From the NCBI RefSeq assembly GCF_017312405.1, contig NZ_BLTG01000003.1, forward strand, positions 1 through 42,694: DNA of 42,694 bases, written 5' to 3'. Below the pieces are notes generated by a model that saw nothing but the letters and a program-made list of their open reading frames with translations, was not told where the DNA came from and ran no database searches. Shown here in pieces: positions 35,400 through 41,954 of the stretch; the stretch's first letter is position 1, and every line of letters starts with the position of its first letter. The position numbers and the translations under genes are program-made. This stretch comes from Mycobacterium sp. PO1. Lineage in GTDB: Bacteria > Actinomycetota > Actinomycetes > Mycobacteriales > Mycobacteriaceae.

Positions 35400-35413
35400 T
35401 GGAACGTGTTCTA
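35400..35413. promoter_or_regulatory. KstR-type operator upstream of the acyltransferase-fadD-lipase operon
   Basis: TGGAACGTGTTCTA fits the published KstR consensus TnnAACnnGTTnnA at every fixed position (as I recall the consensus). It is 29-42 bp before the ATG at 35371, where a repressor would block the promoter. KstR is the TetR-family repressor of mycobacterial sterol catabolism. Confidence 0.75.
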
Positions 35414-35557
35414 GTTTTGCCAGTGTACCCACTGCTCACGACCCCCAATCGACGTGGCCGCCGGCACCCCGGGCCATCCTGTCATCGCCGACGTCCGCTC
35501 AGTCGGGCTTTGACTGCGAAATGCGACACACCCGGTGGCGGCCGCGGTAGCTTCCTA

Positions 35558-35599
35558 GAGGCTATGGCGGGACCTGGTCGGGGATTCCGCCATAGCCTC
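35558..35599. repeat. Perfect 13-bp inverted repeat in the divergent gap
   Basis: GAGGCTATGGCGG (35558-35570) pairs exactly with CCGCCATAGCCTC (35587-35599) round a 16-nt loop. Both flanking genes are transcribed away from it, so a terminator is not expected. A smaller inverted repeat (GCAGGA/TCCTGC) follows before the next gene. No T-run is present. Confidence 0.6.
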
Positions 35600-35663
35600 G
35601 GGAGTCGAGCGGAGCAGGAATTGTCATGTCCTGCCCGGCGGGCGACGACCATACTCAGTCACC

Positions 35664-36605
35664 GTGACCGATCCGCTGCCCGTACCGGCGCCCGCCGGTC
35701 GCGACCGACTGCGTGAGCTGCTCGACGCGGTCACCGACGCCGGCAACACCGCCGTCGGCGACATGGCGCGCAGCAGTCACGCGTCGGAGTTTCACTTCTC
35801 CCGCCAGGTCCGCCGGCTCACCGGAGAATCCCCGGCGGCGCTGCGCCGCCGCGTCATGCTCGAACGCGCGGCGTGGCGTTTGCAGCGCGGCGAGGCTGTT
35901 GCGGTCGTCGCCGCCGCCGAGGGATGGTCGTCGGCCGAGGTGTTCTCCCGCGCGTTCCGGCGCGCCTACGGTGTGCCGCCCTCGCAGGCCGCCGCTGTGC
36001 ACTTCAGGTTGGCCGCCCCCAACGGGCTGCACTTCCATCCCCCCGAATCGCTGTGGCTGGACGCCGGTCCCGGTGCCGACCCGTCGGCGCCGTCGGTGTC
36101 CGCGCTGATGCTCGCCCACGACGTCGACGACACCGCCTGCCTGCTCGCCGCCGCGGCGCAGCTGAGCCCACAACAGTGGGTGGCCGAGGTCGCGCCGGGC
36201 CAGACCGTGCTCGAGTGGGACGGTCCCGAAGCCAGCGTCGGAGCCGTGCTCGGAGCCATCGTCTGGACGAAGGAGGTGTGGCTGGCCACCATCGCCGGAC
36301 ACGACTTCCCGTCTCGGACGGCGACGCGGCCGGAATCCGTCGACGCGCCCACGTTGGCTGCCCACCATGACGTCATCGCTGCCCGGTGGCGCGCGACGAT
36401 CGCCGAGCACTCGGCGGCCGGGCGACTCGGCGACACCGTGATCGACGCGCTGTGCGATCCGCCGGAATCGTTCCCGCTGCACGGCATCGTCGCGCATGTC
36501 CTGACCTATTCCGCGCACCGCCGCGAGCTCGCACGCACCATGCTGGGCGCACTGGGAGTGAGCGTGCGCAGCGGGGATCCGTTGAACTGGATGAGGGAGA
36601 TCTGA
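35664..36605 (+). CDS. AraC-type DNA-binding domain fused to a DinB-like domain
   Basis: 313 residues. Residues 1-115 look like an AraC helix-turn-helix pair: SEFHFSRQVRRLTGESPAALRRRVMLERAAWRL and then VFSRAFRRAYGVPPS (key residues FHFSR, F.R.Y..SP, FSRAFRRAYG). The remainder, with HDVDDTACLLAAAAQLSPQQW, AHHDVIAARWR and HGIVAHVLTYSAHRRELARTML, resembles a DinB/YfiT-type four-helix bundle whose His residues bind metal. Start GTG 35664; CATACT lies 8 nt before it. The stop is immediately followed by the ATG of the DHFR-like gene, so they form an operon. A regulator sensing a ligand through the DinB bundle is likely; target unknown. Confidence 0.85.
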   Translation: MTDPLPVPAPAGRDRLRELLDAVTDAGNTAVGDMARSSHASEFHFSRQVRRLTGESPAALRRRVMLERAAWRLQRGEAVAVVAAAEGWSSAEVFSRAFRRAYGVPPSQAAAVHFRLAAPNGLHFHPPESLWLDAGPGADPSAPSVSALMLAHDVDDTACLLAAAAQLSPQQWVAEVAPGQTVLEWDGPEASVGAVLGAIVWTKEVWLATIAGHDFPSRTATRPESVDAPTLAAHHDVIAARWRATIAEHSAAGRLGDTVIDALCDPPESFPLHGIVAHVLTYSAHRRELARTMLGALGVSVRSGDPLNWMREI

Positions 36606-37127
36606 ATGGGCACCGTCTACTACACCGCGTCCAGCATGGACGGCTTCATCGTCGACGACCACGGCAGCCTGGACTGGCTGACGAGCCGATCGATCGACCA
36701 GAACGGGCCGTTCGGCATCGAACCGTTCCTGGCCACCGTCGGCGCACTCGTGATGGGTGCCGACACGTACGAGTGGATCCTGGCGAACCAACCCGGCGAC
36801 TGGATGTACAGCCAGCCGTCCTGGGTGTTGACCCACCGGCCCGGCATCGTTGCCGCCGGGCATCCGGTTCACGTCTTCGACGGTGCCGTCGCCGACCTGC
36901 ACCCGGATCTGGTGGGAGCCGCGGCCGGCAAGGATGTCTGGGTGGTCGGAGGAGGAGACATCGCCAGGCAGTTCAGCGAGGCAGGCCTGATCGACGAGAT
37001 GGTGGTCGCCTACGCGCCGTGCTCGCTGGGCGCGGGATCGCCGGTGCTGCCGATGCGTTCCGAGTGGGTGCTGACGGATTCGGGACGCAACGGTGATTTC
37101 CTCTGCGCCCGGTGGCGCCGCGGCTGA
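36606..37127 (+). CDS. Dihydrofolate-reductase/RibD C-terminal-like family protein
   Basis: 173 residues. VYYTASSMDGFIVDDHGSLDWL is the family's opening (TASSMDGFI, DW). ALVMGADTYEW and VWVVGGGDIARQF are the NADPH-binding turns, and LIDEMVVAYAPCSLGAGSPVLP is the final motif. These proteins share the DHFR fold, but most have no proven folate or riboflavin role, so the substrate is open. ATG 36606 follows the AraC-DinB stop directly, with GGGAG upstream inside that gene. Cotranscription with the AraC-DinB protein suggests the two answer the same signal. Confidence 0.9.
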   Translation: MGTVYYTASSMDGFIVDDHGSLDWLTSRSIDQNGPFGIEPFLATVGALVMGADTYEWILANQPGDWMYSQPSWVLTHRPGIVAAGHPVHVFDGAVADLHPDLVGAAAGKDVWVVGGGDIARQFSEAGLIDEMVVAYAPCSLGAGSPVLPMRSEWVLTDSGRNGDFLCARWRRG

Positions 37128-37147
37128 CCGGCCGAGGGTCGATACCT

Positions 37148-37197
37148 GCAGCGGCGACGATCACGCACAGATCCGTCGAATCATCGAACGCCGCTGC
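37148..37197 (+). terminator. Possible hairpin after the DHFR-like gene
   Basis: GCAGCGGCG and CGCCGCTGC, 9-bp perfect arms 32 nt apart, 20 bp after the stop. The loop is long and there is no T-run, so this is a weak candidate beside the stronger hairpin that follows. Confidence 0.3.
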
Positions 37198-37208
37198 TCG
37201 AGACGTCG

Positions 37209-37267
37209 ACGAGATCCGACTTTTGCCGGAGAAGTACGAGAAAACCTCGGCAAAAGTCGGATCTCGT
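37209..37267. terminator. 20-bp perfect inverted repeat between convergent genes (probable bidirectional terminator)
   Basis: ACGAGATCCGACTTTTGCCG (37209-37228) is matched exactly by CGGCAAAAGTCGGATCTCGT (37248-37267) with a 19-nt loop. It ends 9 bp from the aldehyde dehydrogenase stop and lies 82 bp beyond the DHFR-like stop. Mycobacterial terminators often lack a U-tract, as here. Confidence 0.7.
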
Positions 37268-37276
37268 GGAGCGTCG

Positions 37277-38752
37277 TCAGTCGGCGGGGGTGTACCCGAA
37301 CGGCAGCAGGATGCTCTTGGGCTCGCAGTAGGCCTCGATGCCCTCGGGGCCGTTCTCGCGGCCGATGCCGGAGTTCTTGAAACCACCGAACGGTGCACCC
37401 GGGTCGAAGGCGTACATGTTGACCGCATACGTTCCGGTGCGGATCTTGCGTGCGATCTTCAGCGCCTTGTCGTTGTCGGAGGTGTACACCGAGCCGGCCA
37501 GCCCGTAGACCGAATCGTTGGCGATGCGCACGGCGTCGTCTTCGTCCTCGTAGGGGATCACCGCCAGGACGGGCCCGAAGATCTCCTCCTGCGCGATGGT
37601 CATCGAGTTGTCGACGTCGGCGAACACCGTCGGCTGCACGAACCAACCGCTGTCCAGACCCTCGGGGCGGCCGCCGCCGGCCACCACCCGCGCGCCTTCC
37701 TCGATGCCCTTCTTGATGTAGCCCTCCACCCGCTCGCGCTGTTTCTCGCTGATCAGCGGCCCGATCGCGGCGCCGGGATCATCGGGCAGGCCGACCGGCA
37801 TCGCGGCCACGGCCGCCGCCAACTTCTCCACGACCTCGTCGTAACGCGACCGCGGCGCCAGGATCCGGGTCTGGCCCACACATGCCTGCCCGCAGTTCAT
37901 CAAGCCGGAGAACACCAGCATCGGCAGCGTCGAGTCGAGGTCGGCGTCTTCGAGGATGATGGCTGCGGACTTGCCGCCGAGCTCGAGCGTGCACGGCTTG
38001 AGGTTGTCGGCGGCGATCTTGCCGATCTCCTTGCCGACCGCCGAGGAGCCGGTGAACGTGTACTTGTCCAGGTTCGGGTTCGCGGTCAGGGCGCGGCCCG
38101 TCTCGGCACCACCCGGCACGATCGACAGCACACCCTCGGGCAGCCCCGCCTCGGCGAACATCTCGGCCATCGCGAACACCGACAGCGGCGTCTCCGCGGC
38201 CGGCTTGAGCACCATGGTGCAGCCGGCCAGCAGCGCAGGCCCCAGTTTGTTGGCGGCCAGGAAGAACGGCACGTTCCAGGCGGTGACGGCGCCGACCACC
38301 CCGATCGGTTCCCGCACCACCAGCGTCTGGCCGTAGACGCCGTCGCGGATCTCCTGCCAGGTGAACTTGTCGGCCGCGCCGGCGTAGTACTGGAACGCCG
38401 ACATCGCCGCGCCGTACTGCATCATGTCCACGATCGTGGGGGGCTGCCCGGTCTCGGCGGACAACAGGAACTTCAGCTCGTCGCCGCGCTCCTCCATGAT
38501 CTTGACTGCGCGGCCGAGGATCTCGGCGCGCTCGTCCGGCGACATCTGCGGCCATGGGCCCTCGTCGAACGCCTTGCGCGCCGCCGCACAGGCCGCGTCG
38601 ACGTCGGCGGCCGACGCCAGCGGCACCTTGCCCACCAACTCGCCGGTGGCGGGGTAGTGCACCTCGATGACATCCGAGGTGGCCGGCTCGACCCACTTCC
38701 CGCCGATGAACAGCTTGTCCCATTCGGTCTTGAAGGCGGTGCTCTGTGTCAT
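37277..38752 (-). CDS. NAD(P)-dependent aldehyde dehydrogenase (Rv0223c-like)
   Basis: 491 residues, normal for the superfamily; oxidises an aldehyde to the acid. Asn160 is in AWNVPFF. FTGSSAVGKEIG is the cofactor-binding turn. The general base Glu258 is in LELGGKSA, and the nucleophile Cys291 in NCGQACVGQ. EEIFGPVL and GGFKNSGIGRENG complete the fold. ATG 38752 (MTQSTAF) is preferred to the longer form because TAGTGT ends 7 nt upstream. A KstR-like box lies at the expected -35, so sterol-linked induction is likely. The methyltransferase gene ends 54 bp upstream on the same strand. Confidence 0.95.
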   Translation of the reverse strand: MTQSTAFKTEWDKLFIGGKWVEPATSDVIEVHYPATGELVGKVPLASAADVDAACAAARKAFDEGPWPQMSPDERAEILGRAVKIMEERGDELKFLLSAETGQPPTIVDMMQYGAAMSAFQYYAGAADKFTWQEIRDGVYGQTLVVREPIGVVGAVTAWNVPFFLAANKLGPALLAGCTMVLKPAAETPLSVFAMAEMFAEAGLPEGVLSIVPGGAETGRALTANPNLDKYTFTGSSAVGKEIGKIAADNLKPCTLELGGKSAAIILEDADLDSTLPMLVFSGLMNCGQACVGQTRILAPRSRYDEVVEKLAAAVAAMPVGLPDDPGAAIGPLISEKQRERVEGYIKKGIEEGARVVAGGGRPEGLDSGWFVQPTVFADVDNSMTIAQEEIFGPVLAVIPYEDEDDAVRIANDSVYGLAGSVYTSDNDKALKIARKIRTGTYAVNMYAFDPGAPFGGFKNSGIGRENGPEGIEAYCEPKSILLPFGYTPAD

Positions 38753-38759
38753 AGACGTC

Positions 38760-38765
38760 ACACTA
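38760..38765 (-). promoter_or_regulatory. Probable -10 of the aldehyde dehydrogenase gene
   Basis: On the minus strand TAGTGT is followed by 7 nt and the ATG at 38752, fitting a leaderless or near-leaderless mRNA. Confidence 0.5.
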
Positions 38766-38783
38766 CCGATCGAAGCACAAAAC

Positions 38784-38797
38784 GAGAACCTGTTGCA
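38784..38797. promoter_or_regulatory. KstR-like operator upstream of the aldehyde dehydrogenase gene
   Basis: On the minus strand TGCAACAGGTTCTC fits TnnAACnnGTTnnA except at the last fixed base (C for A). It is 32-45 bp before the start and would cover the -35, a geometry close to that of the box at 35400. Confidence 0.55.
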
Positions 38798-38806
38798 GTC
38801 CGGCAA

Positions 38807-39574
38807 TCAGAGGGGGCGCAACACCAGCACCAGATTGCTCACCGCGAATTCCCGCAGGCCGGGAAGTTTCACCAGGCCCCACGCCCATCTCGGGTGGTAG
38901 CGAGGGAATGCCGCGACCAGAGCGCCGGTGCTCCGGGCCCAGTCGAGCCCGGCCGCCGCGGACACCGCGAACAACGACGAGCCGTAGTCGTTCTTGGGTC
39001 GATGCCCGTGCCTGCGGGTGTACCGATCGGCCGCGCGGCGACCGCCCAGATAGTGGGTCAGGCCCATCTCATGGCCGCCGAACGGGCCCAGCCACACCGT
39101 GTAGGACAGCACGGCCAGCCCGCCGGGCCGGGTGACGCGCAGCATCTCCTCCCCCAGCCGCCACGGCTCGGGAACGTGCTCGGCGACGTTCGACGACAGG
39201 CACAGCTCCACGCTGTGATCGGCGAAGGGCAGCCGCATCCCCGAGGCGCGGACGAAGGAGCCCGTCAGACGGTGCGTGCGCGGGGCGGCCGCGTGCATCT
39301 CGCGCGGATCCGGTTCCACTCCGATGTAGCGCATCCCGGCGTCGGCGAAGGCCGTCGCGAAGTAGCCCGGACCGCCGCCCACGTCGAGTACCCGGACCCC
39401 GGTCGGCGTCGTGCCGGTGGTGCCGGTCCACAGGTCGCCGACCAGCGCGGCCGTGTCCGCGGCGAGCGCGCCGTAGAACCGGTCCGGATCGGTCTGTTCG
39501 AAGCGGAACTGGCCGAGCAGACGCAGCGACCGGGACAACGTCGCCCGGCGTGCGAACAGATCGGTAGCGACCAC
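38807..39574 (-). CDS. SAM-dependent methyltransferase (Rv0224c-like)
   Basis: 255 residues. VRVLDVGGGPGYFATAF is motif I and GVEPDP the acidic loop after strand two. LPFADHSVELCLSSNVAEHVP is the motif around strand four, and RVTRPGGLAVLSY the motif around strand five. This is a class I methyltransferase. The C-terminal part (YLGGRRAADRYTRRHGHRPKNDYG) has no motif I can assign. The acceptor is unknown. GTG 39574 is preceded at 6 nt by TAGGGT, and AGGG also lies 8 nt before it. It is divergent from the glycosyltransferase across just 35 bp, and position matches Rv0224c. A shared role in a methylated glycan or glycolipid is inference. Confidence 0.9.
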   Translation of the reverse strand: MVATDLFARRATLSRSLRLLGQFRFEQTDPDRFYGALAADTAALVGDLWTGTTGTTPTGVRVLDVGGGPGYFATAFADAGMRYIGVEPDPREMHAAAPRTHRLTGSFVRASGMRLPFADHSVELCLSSNVAEHVPEPWRLGEEMLRVTRPGGLAVLSYTVWLGPFGGHEMGLTHYLGGRRAADRYTRRHGHRPKNDYGSSLFAVSAAAGLDWARSTGALVAAFPRYHPRWAWGLVKLPGLREFAVSNLVLVLRPL

Positions 39575-39580
39575 CTGGCA

Positions 39581-39602
39581 ACCCTAAGCCGACGGTTAGG
39601 CT
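39581..39602. promoter_or_regulatory. Back-to-back -10 elements of the divergent methyltransferase/glycosyltransferase pair
   Basis: ACCCTA (39581-39586; TAGGGT on the minus strand) and TAGGCT (39597-39602) face outward, 6 and 7 nt from their start codons. CCTAA/TTAGG makes the pair partly symmetric. Each -35 would fall within or beside the opposite gene's start. Confidence 0.5.
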
Positions 39603-39609
39603 GACGAGG

Positions 39610-40770
39610 ATGTCTGCCCCGCCCGTGAAGTCCGTGCTGCTGTTGTGCTGGCGCGACACCGGTCACCCGCAGGGCGGCGGCAGCGAGACCTATCTCCAAC
39701 GAATCGGCGCCCACCTCGCCGCATCCGGCATGCGGGTGACGCTGCGCACCGCACGCTATCCCGGCGCGCGGCGGCGCGAGGTCGTCGACGGCGTGCACAT
39801 CCAGCGCTCCGGGGGGCCCCACTCGGTGTACATCTGGGCCGGTTTGGCGATGGTGGCCGCCCGGTTCGGTCTGGGTCCGCTACGTCGAGTGCGACCCGAC
39901 GTCGTCGTCGACACCCAGAACGGGCTTCCGTTCTGCGCGCGCCTGGCCTACGGCCGGCGGGTCGTCGTGCTCGTGCACCACTGCCACCGGGAGCAGTGGC
40001 CGGTGGCCGGCCGGGTGCGTGGCCGCATCGGCTGGTTCGTCGAGTCCTGGTTGTCGCCGCGGTTGCACCGGCGCAACCAGTACGTGACGGTGTCGCTGCC
40101 GTCGGCGCGCGACCTGACCGACCTGGGGGCGCCCGCCGGCCACATCGCGATCGTCCGCAACGGTGTGGACGCCGCCCCTGCGGACACGCTCACTTCGGAG
40201 CGCTCGCCGACTCCACGGGTGGCGGTGCTGTCGCGGCTGGTGCCGCACAAGCAGATCGAGGACGCGCTGGACGCGGTCGCGCGGTTGCGCGGCGACGTAC
40301 CCGACCTGCATCTCGACGTACTCGGCGGCGGCTGGTGGGCCCAGCCGCTCGTCGACCACGCCCGCCGCCTGGGCATCGCCGACGCCGTCACGTTCCACGG
40401 ACATGTCGACGACGCGGCCAAACACGCCGTGCTGCAACGCAGCTGGGTGCACGTATTGCCGTCCCGCAAGGAGGGATGGGGACTGGCGGTGGTCGAGGCC
40501 GCCCAGCAGGGCATACCCACCGTCGGTTACCGGTCCTCCGGCGGTCTGACCGACTCGATCGTCGACGGCGTCACCGGGTTGCTCGTCGACGACGACGGCG
40601 GCCTGGTCGACGCTCTGCGGCGCCTGCTCGATGACCGCGTCCTGCGCGAACAGCTGGGCGCCAAGGCCCTGGTGCGCAGCGGTGAGTTCTCGTGGCCTCA
40701 GTCAGCCGAGGCCATGCGAACGGTCCTCGACGCGGTGCACGCCCGAGTATTCCTCACAGGGATTGTCTGA
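39610..40770 (+). CDS. GT4-family glycosyltransferase (Rv0225-like)
   Basis: 386 residues with the GT-B layout. The donor-proximal N-terminal loop is GHPQGGGSETYLQRIGAHLA. VVDTQNGLPF and VVLVHHCHREQW line the cleft. The C-terminal domain has AVLSRLVPHKQIEDALDA, HLDVLGGG, and the nucleotide-sugar motif PSRKEGWGLAVVEAAQQGIPTVGY containing the E-x7-E pair. It should act in the cytosol, transferring a sugar from an activated donor to an unidentified envelope acceptor. ATG 39610 follows TAGGCT by 7 nt, with GAGG also just upstream. No neighbour identifies the product. Confidence 0.92.
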   Translation: MSAPPVKSVLLLCWRDTGHPQGGGSETYLQRIGAHLAASGMRVTLRTARYPGARRREVVDGVHIQRSGGPHSVYIWAGLAMVAARFGLGPLRRVRPDVVVDTQNGLPFCARLAYGRRVVVLVHHCHREQWPVAGRVRGRIGWFVESWLSPRLHRRNQYVTVSLPSARDLTDLGAPAGHIAIVRNGVDAAPADTLTSERSPTPRVAVLSRLVPHKQIEDALDAVARLRGDVPDLHLDVLGGGWWAQPLVDHARRLGIADAVTFHGHVDDAAKHAVLQRSWVHVLPSRKEGWGLAVVEAAQQGIPTVGYRSSGGLTDSIVDGVTGLLVDDDGGLVDALRRLLDDRVLREQLGAKALVRSGEFSWPQSAEAMRTVLDAVHARVFLTGIV

Positions 40771-40785
40771 CCGTTCACAAATAAC

Positions 40786-40845
40786 GCACGTAAAGGTCTT
40801 TCACGTGCCTTTTCGGCGTCGAAACCATACGCGTCGCCGCGTATG
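40786..40845. promoter_or_regulatory. Two inverted repeats upstream of the small-TM/MpaB cassette
   Basis: GCACGTAAAG is nearly mirrored by CTTTCACGTGC (40786-40808, one extra C). CATACGCG-TCGC-CGCGTATG (40826-40845) is perfect with 8-bp arms. The second ends 5 bp before the -10 and is a good operator candidate. The first could instead terminate the glycosyltransferase mRNA. Confidence 0.5.
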
Positions 40846-40850
40846 AGCAT

Positions 40851-40856
40851 TAACAT
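40851..40856 (+). promoter_or_regulatory. Probable -10 of the small-TM/MpaB cassette (leaderless)
   Basis: TAACAT ends 6 nt before the ATG at 40863 and fits TANNNT; no ribosome binding site is seen. Confidence 0.5.
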
Positions 40857-40862
40857 CGGGTC

Positions 40863-41090
40863 ATGGCCGGCGTGCTGCGCAAGGCGTTCGCCTACGAGAT
40901 GACGATCGCCGAGTGGATCGGTCTGGCGATGCTGCTCAACATCCCCCACATCCTGCTCGGCCTGCTGTGGACCGCCACCCATCCCGATCACCTCGCCGGG
41001 GTGCACGGTCTGGAGAAGGTGGGCGCGCTGATCGGCGGCATCGCGTTCTGGCCGGTGCTGTGGGTCGCCGAGGTGGCGTGCCCGACATGA
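40863..41090 (+). CDS. Small two-helix membrane protein, unrecognised
   Basis: 75 residues. Two hydrophobic helices, about residues 17-36 (WIGLAMLLNIPHILLGLLW) and 52-72 (VGALIGGIAFWPVLWVAEVA), are joined by a His/Asp-containing loop (THPDHLAGVHGLEK). It ends with Cys-Pro-Thr. The stop overlaps the oxygenase start as ATGA. Layout and several positions (IPxxLLGL, FWP...AC) resemble the small protein at 41955, so the two may be duplicates. I do not recognise a family. Cotranscription suggests a membrane partner of the oxygenase. Confidence 0.75.
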   Translation: MAGVLRKAFAYEMTIAEWIGLAMLLNIPHILLGLLWTATHPDHLAGVHGLEKVGALIGGIAFWPVLWVAEVACPT

Positions 41091-41944
41091 CGGCCACGCG
41101 CATCCGGATCTCGCGGCGCACCGCCCGCTGGGACGACGCCGCCGCGCGCGTCGGGGACGCCATGGATTTCTGGTCGTTCGCCGCGGGAGCCGCGAACGTC
41201 GTGATGCAGATGTCACGGCCCGGCGTCGGACACGGCGTGGCCGAGAGCAGGGTGGAATCGGGCAGCCTGATGACGCACCCGTGGAAGCGGGCGCGCACCA
41301 CATTCCAGTACCTGGCGGTCGCCGTGTTCGGAGACGAGGACGACCGGGCCGCCTATCGCGAGGCCGTCAACACTGCGCACCGCCACGTGCAGTCCGGGCC
41401 GTCGAGTCCAGTGCGCTACAACGCGTTCGACCGCGACCTGCAGATGTGGGTCGCGGCCTGCCTGTTCGTCGGGCTCGAGGACACCTATCAGCTGCTGCGC
41501 GGCGAGATGACCCCCGAGCAGACCGAGCAGTTCTACCGCTCAGCCTGGCCGCTGGGGACCACCCTGCAGGTCAGCGACGACCAATGGCCCCCATCCCGCG
41601 CCGACTTCGACCGGTACTGGGACGAGGCCTGCACGCAGGTCGCCGTCGACGACGTGGTCCGCGCCTACCTGCTCGACCTGATCAACCTGCGCATGATCAA
41701 CCCGATTCTGGGGCTGCCGTTCCGGCCGCTGCTGACGTTCCTCACGACGGGCTTTCTCGCGCCGGTGTTCCGCGACGCCCTCGGTCTGGAGTGGGGCCCG
41801 GTGCGACAGCACCTCTTCGAGCGTCTGTTCCTCATCGTGGCGTTCGTCAACCGTTTCCTGCCGGGGTTCATCAGGCAGGGCGGTACCCACGTGCTGCTCG
41901 CCGATGTCCGGCTGCGGGTACGCCGACAGCGCCGTCTGGTCTGA
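41087..41944 (+). CDS. MpaB/Lcp-type oxygenase family protein (DUF2236)
   Basis: 285 residues. Conserved features of the DUF2236/latex-clearing-protein-like family are visible: HRHVQSG, then RYNAFDRDLQMWVAACLFVGLEDTYQL (key residues YNAxDxxLQxWV), then a run of helices ending in FERLFLIVAFVNRFLPGF. Family members with known function are haem-dependent oxygenases that cleave C=C bonds of polyisoprenoids or, in mycophenolic-acid synthesis, a farnesyl chain; the substrate here is unknown. ATG 41087 overlaps the upstream stop by 4 nt. There is no signal peptide, so it likely works at the inner face of the membrane with the two small membrane proteins that flank it. Confidence 0.82.
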   Translation: MTATRIRISRRTARWDDAAARVGDAMDFWSFAAGAANVVMQMSRPGVGHGVAESRVESGSLMTHPWKRARTTFQYLAVAVFGDEDDRAAYREAVNTAHRHVQSGPSSPVRYNAFDRDLQMWVAACLFVGLEDTYQLLRGEMTPEQTEQFYRSAWPLGTTLQVSDDQWPPSRADFDRYWDEACTQVAVDDVVRAYLLDLINLRMINPILGLPFRPLLTFLTTGFLAPVFRDALGLEWGPVRQHLFERLFLIVAFVNRFLPGFIRQGGTHVLLADVRLRVRRQRRLV

Positions 41945-41954
41945 GGAGAAATCG

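Noticed and set aside
35033..35716. Plus-strand frame through the acyltransferase start and the hairpin region
   Set aside because: It begins antisense to the acyltransferase and has no ribosome binding site or motif; the hairpin DNA is better read as non-coding.
37112..39604. 830-codon plus-strand frame opposite the aldehyde dehydrogenase and methyltransferase
   Set aside because: His/Arg/Gly-rich antisense composition; both genes on the minus strand have complete catalytic motifs.
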